Positions 1-8,599 are shown, numbered from the stretch's first letter. The stretch: DNA of 64,000 bases from Flavobacterium antarcticum DSM 19726 (GCF_000419685.1 NZ_ATTM01000002.1:248001-312000); one strand, 5' to 3'. The notes: a model not told the origin generated them from the letters alone. Program-made: numbers and translations.

Positions 1-2
1 AA

Positions 3-806
3 AATCAAAAAGCAGCTTATTTAGATAGCGGACTTTGGGCAGCAAACGCAATTAAGGAAGCAAAAAGTTTTGGTGAGGTTGAAATTATAGCTTCTTCAAA
101 AGATGAAAATTATAATTTCATTCCAAAGAATTATAAAATTCCCGAAGACGCAGCCTATTTTCATTGCACTTCAAATAATACTATTTACGGAACACAAATG
201 AAAAATTTTCCTGAGACAAACATTCCCGTAGTTTGCGACATGAGTTCCGATATTTTTTCAAAAGCAATTGATTATTCCTATTTTGATCTAATTTATGCTG
301 GTGCTCAAAAAAATATGGGTCCTGCTGGAGTAACTTTAATCGTTATTAAAAAAGATATCTTAAGAAAATCAGGCAGAAAAATTCCAAGTATTTTAGATTA
401 TCAAAAACACATTGATGCTAAAAGCATGTTCAATACGCCAAATGTTTTTGCAATTTACACCTCATTGTTAAATTTGAGATGGCTGAAAAAAAGTGGTGGA
501 ATTTCGAAATTACAAGAAAAAAACGAAGCGAAAGCTAATTTATTATACACAGAAATTGACAGAAATCCACTATTTGAAGGAACAGCAAATGCCGAAGATC
601 GCTCGATGATGAACGCAACTTTCGTATTAAAAGATTCACGGCTAACTAATAAATTTGCACAAATTTGCGAAAGCAAAGGAATCTCTGGAATTCTTGGACA
701 TCGAACGGTTGGCGGTTATCGTGCTTCGCTGTATAACGCATTGCAATTGGAAAGTGTGCACGTTTTAGTAAATGCGATGCAAGAATTAGAAAAATATACA
801 AATTAA
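3..806 (+). CDS. serC: Phosphoserine aminotransferase, 5' end missing
   Basis: PLP-dependent transaminase converting 3-phosphohydroxypyruvate to phosphoserine in serine biosynthesis (also used in pyridoxal phosphate synthesis); cytoplasmic. The reading frame is open from base 3, so the N-terminal part lies outside the window. The piece YAGAQKNMGPAG contains the Schiff-base lysine (codon 309-311), and the C-terminal HRTVGGYRASLYNAL matches the family end. An internal ATG at 198 is not the start, because upstream residues (AAYLDSGLWAANAIKEAK) belong to the same fold. It is followed 31 bp later by a SerA homologue in the usual serC-serA order. Identity is confident; only completeness is unknown. 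Confidence 0.95.
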   Translation, partial: NQKAAYLDSGLWAANAIKEAKSFGEVEIIASSKDENYNFIPKNYKIPEDAAYFHCTSNNTIYGTQMKNFPETNIPVVCDMSSDIFSKAIDYSYFDLIYAGAQKNMGPAGVTLIVIKKDILRKSGRKIPSILDYQKHIDAKSMFNTPNVFAIYTSLLNLRWLKKSGGISKLQEKNEAKANLLYTEIDRNPLFEGTANAEDRSMMNATFVLKDSRLTNKFAQICESKGISGILGHRTVGGYRASLYNALQLESVHVLVNAMQELEKYTN

Positions 807-837
807 TTACATAAGATTTTCTCACAAATAAATTAAA

Positions 838-1791
838 ATGAAAGTATTAGCTAACGATGGAATTTCAGCAAATGGAATCCAACTTTTAGAACAAAACGGA
901 TTTGAAGTAATCACTACGAAAGTCGCGCAAGAGCAAGTTGCCGCTTATATCAATAAAAATGAAATTGATGTTTTATTCGTTCGTACTGCAACAAAAATTT
1001 CAACTGAACTATTAGACGATTGTCCTTCGCTGAAAGTAATAGGAATTGCTGAAGAAGCTATTGACAATAAGATTATTGACTACGCGAAATCTAAAGGAAA
1101 AACAATTGTAAATGCATCCGATTCTTCCGCCGTAGCAATGGCAGAATTGGTTTTTGCACATTTATTTTCAGGTGCTCGTTTTTTGCACGATGCCAACAGA
1201 AATATGCCTTTAGAAGGAGATAGTAATTTCAATAGCTTGAAAAAGGCATACTCAAGCGGAATAGAACTAAGAGGAAAAACACTTGGAATCATTGGTTTTA
1301 CAGCTTCTGGAATTGAAGTTGCAAAAATAGGATTAGCTTTAGGAATGCATGTAATCGTTGCTGATGGTTCGACTGAAGAAACGGAGATTGAACTGAATTT
1401 CTACAACGGAAAGTCGGTGATTGTAAAAGTAGAGAAAGTAGAATTAAACCAACTTTTAAGGCACTCGGATTTTATTACGATACATCTTCCTGCGTCTGAA
1501 AAGAAATATTTGATCAGTGAACCAGAATTCAAATTAATGAAGGACAATGTGGGAATTGTAAACGTCTCACAAGGCGGAATCATCAACGAAGTGGCATTAT
1601 TAAAAGCATTAGACGACAACAAAGTACTGTTTGCTGGATTAGATGTTTTTGAAGAGCAACCGACTCCTGCCGTTCAAGTTTTGATGCATCCAAAAGTTTC
1701 GTTGACACCTCACATTGGAAGTACGACAGTAGAAACACAGCAGAGAATGGAAATTGAATTGGTACAAAAAGTCGCTCAGCTTCTAAAATAA
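838..1791 (+). CDS. SerA-like D-3-phosphoglycerate dehydrogenase homologue with altered active site
   Basis: Length (317 residues), position after serC and overall fold place it in the D-2-hydroxyacid dehydrogenase family, as the 3-phosphoglycerate dehydrogenase of serine synthesis. However, several hallmark residues differ. The dinucleotide loop reads GFTASG (residues 153-158) instead of GxGxxG. The substrate loop normally rich in R/G reads GIAEEAIDN (69-77). The catalytic Arg in the usual xRGG motif is Gln245 (NVSQGG). The catalytic Glu in the usual ExEP motif appears to be Gln274 (FEEQP). The catalytic His292 (PHIGS) and Asp176 after the second strand are kept. The frame is intact and not obviously decaying, so it could be a repurposed paralogue with a true serA elsewhere, or an enzyme with unusual chemistry. 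Family certain; activity doubtful. Confidence 0.8.
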   Translation: MKVLANDGISANGIQLLEQNGFEVITTKVAQEQVAAYINKNEIDVLFVRTATKISTELLDDCPSLKVIGIAEEAIDNKIIDYAKSKGKTIVNASDSSAVAMAELVFAHLFSGARFLHDANRNMPLEGDSNFNSLKKAYSSGIELRGKTLGIIGFTASGIEVAKIGLALGMHVIVADGSTEETEIELNFYNGKSVIVKVEKVELNQLLRHSDFITIHLPASEKKYLISEPEFKLMKDNVGIVNVSQGGIINEVALLKALDDNKVLFAGLDVFEEQPTPAVQVLMHPKVSLTPHIGSTTVETQQRMEIELVQKVAQLLK

Positions 1792-1817
1792 CAATAGATT
1801 TTTCAAGAAATTAAAAA

Positions 1818-1848
1818 CTAGCCAAACTTCATCGTTTGGCAATTTTTG
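1818..1848 (+). terminator. Rho-independent terminator after serC-serA-like operon
   Basis: A perfect 7-bp stem (GCCAAAC/GTTTGGC at 1821-1827 and 1834-1840) with a 6-base loop is followed by AATTTTTG. It lies 30 bp after the stop of the SerA-like gene. Confidence 0.7.
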
Positions 1849-1912
1849 TTAAATCAAATAAAGTCGGCTACTATATCTACAAAAAATTGTATTTTTAGTG
1901 AAAATAATAATT

Positions 1913-2329
1913 ATGAAAAAACACTTCGTTATAATTGTCGCTTTATTTTTCGCAGTGGCTTGCGGAACAAAAAAGACGACCACTTTTGATACTGGTACTT
2001 CAAAAAACGATACCATTCGCATTGCAAACGACGAATTGGAATATGAAGTAATAATTATTGATGCCGGTTTTAATGGTTGGTTAGCGAGCTATGCCAAACC
2101 TAGAAATTATTATACGCAAAATTACATGGAACAAAGAAACCGTCTTTGGGTAAACCAGTGGAATCAAAATGTGATTTCAGGACCAAGACGCGATTTGTTT
2201 GAAATGACCATCAATTATCAAAGTAATATTGATTATGGTTACGAAGTAAACTATTTATTGTACAACTATTTGACGTATTTTCAATTAACTAATAATATTC
2301 AATTGGGTGGTTTTAAGGCTCGATTATAA
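1913..2329 (+). CDS. Small lipoprotein, DUF6146-like
   Basis: A 138-residue predicted lipoprotein. MKKHFVIIVALFFAVACGT is a lipoprotein signal with lipobox AVAC, so the mature protein should be anchored by Cys in the envelope. The remainder is rich in Tyr and Asn with no catalytic motif I recognise; it resembles the Bacteroidetes family DUF6146 from memory. The ATG at 1913 is preferred over an in-frame GTG at 1898 because the signal peptide begins cleanly there. It sits between the serine genes and another small envelope gene. Function unknown. Confidence 0.7.
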   Translation: MKKHFVIIVALFFAVACGTKKTTTFDTGTSKNDTIRIANDELEYEVIIIDAGFNGWLASYAKPRNYYTQNYMEQRNRLWVNQWNQNVISGPRRDLFEMTINYQSNIDYGYEVNYLLYNYLTYFQLTNNIQLGGFKARL

Positions 2330-2333
2330 GTAC

Positions 2334-2341
2334 TACTTTTG
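2334..2341 (+). promoter_or_regulatory. Bacteroidetes -7 element TACTTTTG
   Basis: Exact match to the Bacteroidetes housekeeping -7 consensus TAnnTTTG, 18 bp before the ATG at 2360. It starts just after the stop codon of the upstream gene. No good -33 TTG at the usual spacing. Confidence 0.45.
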
Positions 2342-2359
2342 TGTATATTTTAGCACCAA

Positions 2360-2674
2360 ATGAATAAGCTTAAGACCCGTTGGGGAATTACATCTAATTT
2401 TCAACTCGCAATTATTTTTATAGTTTTTGCGATAAACGGTTCCTTATCCGCTAGAATATCTGCTTTCTTTTTAGACGAGTTGGGAATGACTAAAGAAAAT
2501 ACAAACGTCATTATCTATTATATTATTTTACTTGTTTTAGTACTTCCACTCTATCCATTTATGCTGATGTTTTTTGGATGGCTTTTTGGCCAATCTAAAT
2601 TTTTTACACCATTTGCCACAAAAATGATACGAAGTATGAAATTGGGATTTTTACTACCAAAACAAAAAAGCTAG
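2360..2674 (+). CDS. Small two-helix membrane protein, DUF6787-like
   Basis: A 104-residue integral membrane protein with hydrophobic segments at about residues 15-33 and 48-76, short polar ends and a basic C-terminus. It resembles the Bacteroidetes DUF6787 family from memory; no enzymatic motif is visible. Its own -7 element overlaps the end of the previous gene's region, and its stop codon lies inside a bidirectional terminator hairpin. Function unknown. Confidence 0.65.
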   Translation: MNKLKTRWGITSNFQLAIIFIVFAINGSLSARISAFFLDELGMTKENTNVIIYYIILLVLVLPLYPFMLMFFGWLFGQSKFFTPFATKMIRSMKLGFLLPKQKS

Positions 2675-2695
2675 AATTTCTTCTAGCTTTTTTTT
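2664..2695. terminator. Bidirectional terminator hairpin
   Basis: AAAAAAGCTAGAA and TTCTAGCTTTTTT form a near-perfect 13-bp stem with a TTTC loop between converging genes. It has A-runs on one side and T-runs on the other, so it can serve both strands. It includes the last codons of the + strand gene. Confidence 0.75.
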
Positions 2696-2973
2696 ATAAA
2701 ATAACTGTAAAACCACATTAATGTAAACGACGGTATAATATCCGTGGCGGGAAGAAGTTCTTCAACGAAAGAAACGACACCTGCTACTTTTCCCATCGTA
2801 CCTTTGTACATCCAAACCATTATCAAACCTGATAACGGAGCCCAAACTACGTCGGCAAATTCGCCAATCAGTGGAATTGAAAAAGACATCATTCCTATCG
2901 CGTCAAACAAGAGACTTAAAACTAAGTCTCGCGTTTGATTTCTCTTATCAGTAAGTTGTTCAATTTGTTTCAT
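2683..2973 (-). CDS. Small membrane protein of unknown function
   Basis: A 96-residue protein with a charged N-terminus (KQIEQLTDKRNQTRD) followed by two or three hydrophobic segments (about residues 17-38, 43-58 and 78-92). The pattern DAIGMMSFSIPLIGEFADVVWAP suggests a helical membrane protein, conserved in Flavobacteria as far as I recall, but I do not know its role. It is followed on the minus strand by the shared terminator hairpin at its 3' end. Upstream on the same strand, 39 bp away, is msrA, so the two may be cotranscribed. Confidence 0.6.
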   Translation of the reverse strand: MKQIEQLTDKRNQTRDLVLSLLFDAIGMMSFSIPLIGEFADVVWAPLSGLIMVWMYKGTMGKVAGVVSFVEELLPATDIIPSFTLMWFYSYFIKKS

Positions 2974-3012
2974 ACTATTTATAAAACAAAAAACATGCCT
3001 AATTTATTGTGC

Positions 3013-3657
3013 TTACTTTTTCAACTTATCTTGAAAGTTCTTTTTCAATTTATCAATTTTTGGAGTAATCACATACGTACAGTACGACTGACTTGTATTT
3101 CGTTTGTAATAGTTTTTATGATAATCTTCGGCAACATAAAATTTAGGTGCTTTTGAAACCGCCGTAACCAATGGCTTGCCAAATGTATTTTCATAATTCA
3201 TTAACGCAATGTAATCTTCCGTAATTTGCTTTTGTGTGTCGTTGTGGTAAAAAACTTCACTTCTGTATTGTGTTCCCACATCAGCACCTTGTCGGTTAAG
3301 ACTTGTGGGATCGTGTGTCGCAAAAAATATTTCTAATAAGTCACCAAAACTCACCACATTTGGATCAAATACAATTTCTATTGCTTCGGCATGACCGGTT
3401 AATCCAGTAGAAATTTCATTATACGTTGGATTTTCAATTTTTCCACCAATGTAACCTGGTAGAACGGTTTTTACTCCCTCAATTTCTAAGAAAACAGCTT
3501 CCGTACACCAGAAGCATCCTCCTGCAAAAGTGGCCACTTCTAATTTTTCTTGCTTTAAGGTTTCGTTATTCGCATTTGATTCTGTCATTGTTACTTTTTC
3601 TTTTGATTGGCACGCCATAGTGGAAAATGCCAATGCGATTGCTATTAATTTTTTCAT
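3013..3657 (-). CDS. msrA: Peptide methionine-S-sulfoxide reductase, lipoprotein form
   Basis: Reduces methionine-S-sulfoxide in proteins. The core carries GGCFWC (residues 46-51) with catalytic Cys48, the GYIGG and GHAEAI motifs, and DPTSLNRQGADVG, all characteristic of MsrA. The protein begins with a signal sequence ending TMAC (Cys16), so it is predicted to be lipidated and to act in the envelope rather than the cytoplasm; a roughly 25-residue polar linker separates the anchor from the enzyme. Length 214 residues fits the core plus anchor. A Cys-free C-terminal tail suggests resolving chemistry may differ from E. coli MsrA. Confident. Confidence 0.93.
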   Translation of the reverse strand: MKKLIAIALAFSTMACQSKEKVTMTESNANNETLKQEKLEVATFAGGCFWCTEAVFLEIEGVKTVLPGYIGGKIENPTYNEISTGLTGHAEAIEIVFDPNVVSFGDLLEIFFATHDPTSLNRQGADVGTQYRSEVFYHNDTQKQITEDYIALMNYENTFGKPLVTAVSKAPKFYVAEDYHKNYYKRNTSQSYCTYVITPKIDKLKKNFQDKLKK

Positions 3658-3841
3658 TTGTAAAATAGGTTTTTTAAAATTAAGTTGCCCTTTTGGAATT
3701 TAATCATCCTAAAACAACAACTGATTTGTGAAGCGTTCCTACTGCTTTTTTGTTCATCAAAATTAATTATTAATTAAACAAATTAAAGGTCTATTAACGC
3801 AACTTTATAACTTACTTACGAAACAAAGGTCGATTGTAGAT

Positions 3842-3870
3842 TTGGATTAACGAAAAACTTTGTTACTTTG
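3842..3870 (+). promoter_or_regulatory. Promoter TTG-N18-TTACTTTG before lolD-like gene
   Basis: A -33 TTG (3842-3844) is spaced 18 bp from TTACTTTG (3863-3870), one mismatch from TAnnTTTG. It lies 14 bp before the ATG at 3885, so a short leader is predicted. Confidence 0.5.
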
Positions 3871-3884
3871 TGAAAAATTAAATT

Positions 3885-4547
3885 ATGATTGAGGCGCTTC
3901 ATATTGAAAAATTTTACGACGATTTACAAGTGCTGAAAGGCGTGGATTTGCACATAAAAAAAGGCGAAATTGTTTCGATTGTTGGCGCGTCAGGTGCGGG
4001 AAAGACTACACTACTGCAAATCTTAGGAACCTTAGATTTACCATCAATAAAACCGTCTACTTCTCTAAAAATTAACGGCGAAGATGTTTTGAATATGAAC
4101 GACAAAGCGCTTTCAAAGTTTCGAAATTTAAACTTGGGATTTATTTTTCAATTTCACCAATTGCTTCCTGAATTTACGGCGTTAGAAAACGTGTGTATTC
4201 CTGCTTATATTGCAAAAAAGGACAAGAAAGAATCGGAGAAAGAAGCAATTCGACTTTTAGAATATTTAGGTTTAGGCCATCGAGTACACCACAAACCGAA
4301 TGAACTTTCCGGTGGAGAACAGCAGCGAGTGGCAGTAGCTCGAGCATTAATCAATAAACCAGCCATTATTTTTGCAGATGAACCTTCGGGAAATTTAGAT
4401 ACCGCTTCGGCTGAGAATTTACACCAATTATTCTTTGACTTGCGCGATGAGTTTGGACAAACTTTTGTCATTGTAACCCACAACGAAGATTTTGCAAATA
4501 TGGCAGATCGGAAATTAGTGATGGTTGATGGTTTAATTTCAAATTAA
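3885..4547 (+). CDS. LolD-like ABC transporter ATP-binding protein
   Basis: A 220-residue ABC ATPase of the LolD/MacB type: Walker [10 protein letters not shown] (residues 34-42), Q-loop [10 protein letters not shown], signature LSGGEQQR (about 139-146), Walker [10 protein letters not shown] (about 161-169) and switch VTHN. LolD energises LolCE to release lipoproteins from the inner membrane; MacB-like efflux is the alternative. No permease gene lies beside it, so the partner must be encoded elsewhere, which is common for Bacteroidetes lolD. The next gene starts 4 bp after its stop, suggesting cotranscription. Subfamily is inferred; ABC ATPase is certain. Confidence 0.85.
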   Translation: MIEALHIEKFYDDLQVLKGVDLHIKKGEIVSIVGASGAGKTTLLQILGTLDLPSIKPSTSLKINGEDVLNMNDKALSKFRNLNLGFIFQFHQLLPEFTALENVCIPAYIAKKDKKESEKEAIRLLEYLGLGHRVHHKPNELSGGEQQRVAVARALINKPAIIFADEPSGNLDTASAENLHQLFFDLRDEFGQTFVIVTHNEDFANMADRKLVMVDGLISN

Positions 4548-4551
4548 GTCA

Positions 4552-5313
4552 ATGAATCAAGGCGACTTAAAAGATTTTCTTGATGAAAAGGTGCTTCTAT
4601 ACAATAATCCAAATTTCATTGAAAGCGACCCGATTCAGATTCCACATCGTTTTTCAATAAAAGAAGATATTGAAATTGCAGGCTTCTTGAGTGCTACAAT
4701 TGCTTGGGGAAATAGAACGATGATTATACGAAATGCATCTAAAATGATGGATTTAATGGGGAATTCGCCTTACGATTTCGTGATGTCGCATTCTCCAAAT
4801 CAGTTAGAGCGATTTGATTCTTTTGTACACCGTACTTTTAATGCGATTGATTTTAAAACGTTCATAACTGGTTTGCAACACATTTATACAAATCATAAAG
4901 GACTAGAAGGTGTTTTTAGTACTACAGAAGCACATTCAATGCAGAAAAACATCAGCGATTTTAAAAAGAAATTTTTTGAAATCAATCATTTGCAACGAAC
5001 GCAAAAACATATTTCCGATCCTTTGAATAATTCCGCTGCGAAAAGAATCAATATGTACCTCAGATGGATGGTTCGAAACGACAATGCCGGAGTAGATTTT
5101 GGTATTTGGAACACTGTTTCCCCTGCATTTTTATCTTGTCCACTTGATGTACATTCAGGAAATGTGGCTCGGAAACTGGGATTATTGACAAGAAAGCAAA
5201 ATGATGCGAAAGCAGTTTTAGAACTAGACACCAATCTGCGAATTTTAGATCCAAACGACCCAACAAAATATGATTTTGCTTTATTTGGATTAGGTGTTTT
5301 TGAAGGATTTTAG
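4552..5313 (+). CDS. TIGR02757 / DUF2400 family protein
   Basis: A 253-residue soluble protein recognised as the TIGR02757 (DUF2400) family by IAGFLSATIAWGNR near the N-terminus, YLRWMVRNDNAGVDFGIW in the middle, and LDVHSGN followed by a DPNDPTKYDFALFGLG-like end. The conserved residues resemble helix-hairpin-helix DNA glycosylase-like folds, so a nucleic-acid role has been suggested, but no activity is known to me. It is spaced 4 bp after the LolD-like ATPase. No signal peptide. Family confident, function unknown. Confidence 0.85.
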   Translation: MNQGDLKDFLDEKVLLYNNPNFIESDPIQIPHRFSIKEDIEIAGFLSATIAWGNRTMIIRNASKMMDLMGNSPYDFVMSHSPNQLERFDSFVHRTFNAIDFKTFITGLQHIYTNHKGLEGVFSTTEAHSMQKNISDFKKKFFEINHLQRTQKHISDPLNNSAAKRINMYLRWMVRNDNAGVDFGIWNTVSPAFLSCPLDVHSGNVARKLGLLTRKQNDAKAVLELDTNLRILDPNDPTKYDFALFGLGVFEGF

Positions 5314-5665
5314 ATGTGAAAATTTTATTTTGCTATAAAAACAAAATTCTTTGTTAAACCCATATATAATTGACTTACTTTTATAATTTGTGGTATATTT
5401 TTTGTACTTTTAATAGTCAGTACCATTTCAAAATTAAATCTCCACTCCATTCATTTTCAATTACAGGTTATTAAATATTTCGAGAAGAAAGCTATTATTA
5501 ATAATTTTACGTAAGTACTAAAAAGTATTTATTGAATTTAACTAAATGAATCATTAAAATTATGTTCTTACAGAAACACAAAATAGATAACAGATGTTAC
5601 AGCAGTACCGATTATTCTGGTCAGAAATATAATATCTTTACTGTGGAATCTAAACTGAATTTTCT
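5314..5665. other. AT-rich intergenic region before the polysaccharide cluster
   Basis: 352 bp with no credible coding frame. TATCTTTA at 5633-5640 is one base off the TAnnTTTG -7 consensus and lies 25 bp before the receiver-protein start, but it has no -33 TTG. I see no terminator with a clear stem after the TIGR02757 gene. Confidence 0.4.
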
Positions 5666-6034
5666 ATGAATAGTGCTAAAAAAATTGTTTTAGCGGAAGA
5701 CAATTCAATGCTTTCTATGGTGCTGAAATTCCGGCTTGAAAAAGAAGGATACAAACTTTTAGTTGCAGCTGATGGCAAAGAAGCACTTGAGTTAATTGAA
5801 CTGCACAATCCAGAATTAATTTTGACAGACATTATGATGCCATTTGTTAGTGGACTCGAGGTGATCAGTCATGTCAGAAATAAATTAAATCTCCAAACCC
5901 CAATTGTTGTCTTTTCGGCAGCGGGTCAAGAAAAAATTGTTCTTCAAGCTTTTGATTTAGGTGCCACTGATTTTATGACAAAGCCGTTAAGTCCTAATGA
6001 GTTGGTTTTAAGGATAAAAAGATTGTTGCGATAA
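5666..6034 (+). CDS. Stand-alone response regulator receiver protein
   Basis: A 122-residue CheY-like receiver domain with no output domain. Phospho-acceptor Asp55 lies in LILTDIMMP, the acidic pocket is AEDN (residues 10-13), the switch Ser is in VVFSAAG and the conserved Lys in FMTKP. It probably acts by protein-protein contact, with its effector perhaps the membrane HEAT-repeat protein encoded 31 bp downstream. It is the first gene of a seven-gene co-directional cluster whose last gene is a second receiver protein of nearly the same length. The acidic pocket is E-D-N rather than the E-D-D of that second protein. No histidine kinase is in the window. Confidence 0.9.
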   Translation: MNSAKKIVLAEDNSMLSMVLKFRLEKEGYKLLVAADGKEALELIELHNPELILTDIMMPFVSGLEVISHVRNKLNLQTPIVVFSAAGQEKIVLQAFDLGATDFMTKPLSPNELVLRIKRLLR

Positions 6035-6065
6035 TTATACAAATTAGTTACCACGAAGTTAGTAG

Positions 6066-7166
6066 ATGAGTATTTACCATGATTTAATTGACTATTTAAA
6101 AGAGTCTCCGCTTATTATTCAGATTTTGTGGATCATGACCGGGTTGTTTATTATCATCATCATTTTTCTTATATTTCGTTTAAGATCCTTGAGAAAGGGT
6201 TTGAGAAGTAAAGGAAGAACAATTGCTTTATACGAAAAAAAATACGAAGCGTATCTTTTGAACTATTTATATTCGGAATCAGATGAAGAAATTTCGGCTT
6301 CGCAAAAAGTAATAATCAGCCAATTAAAGAAATCAACAAAAGATCCGTTCATCCGCAAAATTTTGCTTTCGCTACTTGTTAAATTGAAACAGGAAGTATC
6401 CGGCGAAATTTCAGATTCAGTTCAAAGGCTTTATTTCCAGATTGGCTTAGTAGATTATGCAGTAGCAAGATTGTACCACAAGAAATGGTATGTAATTGCA
6501 AAGGGGATTCGAGAATTAAATCAGTTTCAGGTTAAAGCAGCTCACGATGATGTAATGATGCATATCAATCATCCGCGAAGAGAAGTTCGTAAAGAAATGC
6601 AGTTGTACATGGTGAATTTGTTCCATGCGGAAGGGTTGAACTTTTTAGCACAGTTGGAAATGCAACTTTCGGAGTGGGACCAGATCCAACTTTTACGTGT
6701 GTTACAACAATTGGAAAATCAGGAGAATCTGAATATTAAATCTTGGCTTAAATCAAATAACCATTCTATTGTTTGCTTTGCGTTAAAATTAGCTGAAATC
6801 TACAGTGATATTGAATCAATTGATGAAATTTTGAAATTGCTACATCACATTGAACAAAGAATTAGAGTGGAGTCGATAAGGGTTCTAAGTGTCTTAAATG
6901 CAGTTCAGGCTAAATATATATTAAAAGCGGATATAGAAAGCCGAAGTACTGAAGAGCAAATTGCTTTTTTTGCGATGATGGAAAATTTATTTGATGTTTC
7001 AGACGAATCTTTTATTAGTGCTTATGTTGATCATCCTGTGTTTGAGATTAAAGTTTCTGCTCTAAAAATTTTAAAAGTAATTAATAGAGCAAAATTTGAT
7101 GCTTTAAAAACAGAGTCAACTGATCCGCACTTTTTGAGAATAATTACTTTCATAGAGAAAAATTAA
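6066..7166 (+). CDS. Membrane-anchored HEAT-repeat protein
   Basis: A 366-residue protein with one strong N-terminal transmembrane helix (about residues 16-38, rich in Ile/Phe) followed by a basic stretch and then a long helical domain with HEAT-like repeats, such as INHPRREVRKEMQLYMV, SNNHSIVCFALKLAE and VDHPVFEIKVSALKIL. HEAT solenoids are scaffolds, so the protein probably displays a cytoplasmic binding surface at the membrane next to the glycosyltransferase, encoded only 2 bp downstream. The position between a receiver protein and a polysaccharide synthase suggests it relays the phospho-signal to the synthase; that is inference. No catalytic motif seen. Confidence 0.75.
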   Translation: MSIYHDLIDYLKESPLIIQILWIMTGLFIIIIIFLIFRLRSLRKGLRSKGRTIALYEKKYEAYLLNYLYSESDEEISASQKVIISQLKKSTKDPFIRKILLSLLVKLKQEVSGEISDSVQRLYFQIGLVDYAVARLYHKKWYVIAKGIRELNQFQVKAAHDDVMMHINHPRREVRKEMQLYMVNLFHAEGLNFLAQLEMQLSEWDQIQLLRVLQQLENQENLNIKSWLKSNNHSIVCFALKLAEIYSDIESIDEILKLLHHIEQRIRVESIRVLSVLNAVQAKYILKADIESRSTEEQIAFFAMMENLFDVSDESFISAYVDHPVFEIKVSALKILKVINRAKFDALKTESTDPHFLRIITFIEKN

Positions 7167-7168
7167 GT

Positions 7169-8599
7169 ATGCTAAATTATATTTTTCAAATACTAATTGA
7201 TTTATTTCACTACCTCTTTCTGGTTTACACAGTAAGCTCTATCGCTTTTTACCTTATTTTAACAGCTATTTCTGAACTTGAAACAAGAGAATACAAGCGA
7301 AAAAACAGCTATGTCAATTATAAGGAAATCATGTCTTCCAGCAAATCTCCTTCCATTTCAATTATTGCTCCAGCGTACAATGAAAGTTTAAACATCGTTG
7401 AAAATGTTCGTTCGTTGCTTTCCAATCATTATGTCAATTACGACGTAATTATTGTAAATGACGGAAGTAAAGACGACAGTTTGGAGAAATTAATTTCAGT
7501 CTACAATTTAGTTCCTGTTGATTTACTCATCAATGAGCAAATTCCTACGATGCCGCTTCGACATGGAGTATTCAAATCAACAAATCCTGCATTTGAAAAA
7601 TTAATTGTTGTGGACAAGGAAAATGGTGGTAAATCGGATGCCTTAAATACCGGACTGAATATAAGTACCAGTGAATTTGTAGCATGCATTGATGTGGATT
7701 GTCTTCTATTGGAAGATTCATTACAGAAAATGATTAAACCCTTTCTTGAAAGTACAGATAAAATAGTAATTGCTGCTGGAGGAGTAATCCGAATTTCAAA
7801 TTCCTGTATTGTTAAAGACGGAAAATTGCACGATGTAAATTTCCCAACAAAACTTCTCGAGCAAGGCCAAATTCTAGAGTACATTCGAGCGTTTTTATTG
7901 GGCAGAATGGCGTGGAGTCGGCTGAATGGCTTGCTCGTTATTTCTGGAGCTTTCGGTTTATTTGATAAAAAACTTGCTCTAAAAGTAGGCGGTTACGATC
8001 GCAATACAGTGGGTGAAGATATGGAACTTGTCGTCAGAATGAGAGGTTACATGGAAGAGCAAAAAATAGATTACCGTGTTGCTTATATTCCAGATCCACT
8101 TTGTTGGACCGAAGCACCTGATAGTTATAAAATATTCATATCACAGCGAAACAGATGGACTCGTGGCACAATTGAAACGTTAAAGAAGCATCGGAATATC
8201 GGATTCAATTCTAAGTATAATCTTCTGGGAATGTTGAGTTATCCGTATTGGTTTTTTTACGAGAGAATGGCGCCAATTATAGAATTTGTGGGAATCATTT
8301 ATTTTGGAATCTTAATAATCACCGATAAAATTCGATGGGATTACGCTTTCAGCTTTATTATTTTGGCTTACTTATTTACCGTAGTATTCTCCTTAATTGC
8401 ATTAATTACTGAAGAGACGACCTACAATCAGTATAAGAAAAAAGGAACTGGAGTTAAACTTGTGAAAATTGCATTTTTAGAACCATTCGTGATCCACCCT
8501 TTTGTTTTATATGCCGCAATTAAAGGAAATATTGATTATTATTTCAATAAAAAGAAAAAGTGGGGAGAAATGACCCGAAAAGGAATGACTAAAGCTTAA
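7169..8599 (+). CDS. Processive family 2 glycosyltransferase (PgaC/cellulose-synthase-like)
   Basis: A 476-residue membrane glycosyltransferase. An N-terminal helix (about 5-30) precedes the GT2 domain: SIIAPAYNES near residue 63, DVD (175-177) for UDP-sugar and metal, GED near 281 as the catalytic base region, and QRNRW (325-329), the QxxRW acceptor-tunnel motif of processive synthases. Three or more C-terminal helices follow. This layout matches poly-N-acetylglucosamine synthase PgaC and hyaluronan or cellulose synthases. The product sugar cannot be read from sequence. It is packed between the HEAT-repeat gene (2 bp) and a sulfatase-like gene (12 bp). Confidence 0.88.
   Translation: MLNYIFQILIDLFHYLFLVYTVSSIAFYLILTAISELETREYKRKNSYVNYKEIMSSSKSPSISIIAPAYNESLNIVENVRSLLSNHYVNYDVIIVNDGSKDDSLEKLISVYNLVPVDLLINEQIPTMPLRHGVFKSTNPAFEKLIVVDKENGGKSDALNTGLNISTSEFVACIDVDCLLLEDSLQKMIKPFLESTDKIVIAAGGVIRISNSCIVKDGKLHDVNFPTKLLEQGQILEYIRAFLLGRMAWSRLNGLLVISGAFGLFDKKLALKVGGYDRNTVGEDMELVVRMRGYMEEQKIDYRVAYIPDPLCWTEAPDSYKIFISQRNRWTRGTIETLKKHRNIGFNSKYNLLGMLSYPYWFFYERMAPIIEFVGIIYFGILIITDKIRWDYAFSFIILAYLFTVVFSLIALITEETTYNQYKKKGTGVKLVKIAFLEPFVIHPFVLYAAIKGNIDYYFNKKKKWGEMTRKGMTKA

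Noticed and set aside
5370..5390. TTGAC and TATAAT-like sequence before the receiver gene
   Set aside because: Spacing is about 10 bp, too short for a sigma-70 promoter, and this lineage uses TAnnTTTG.
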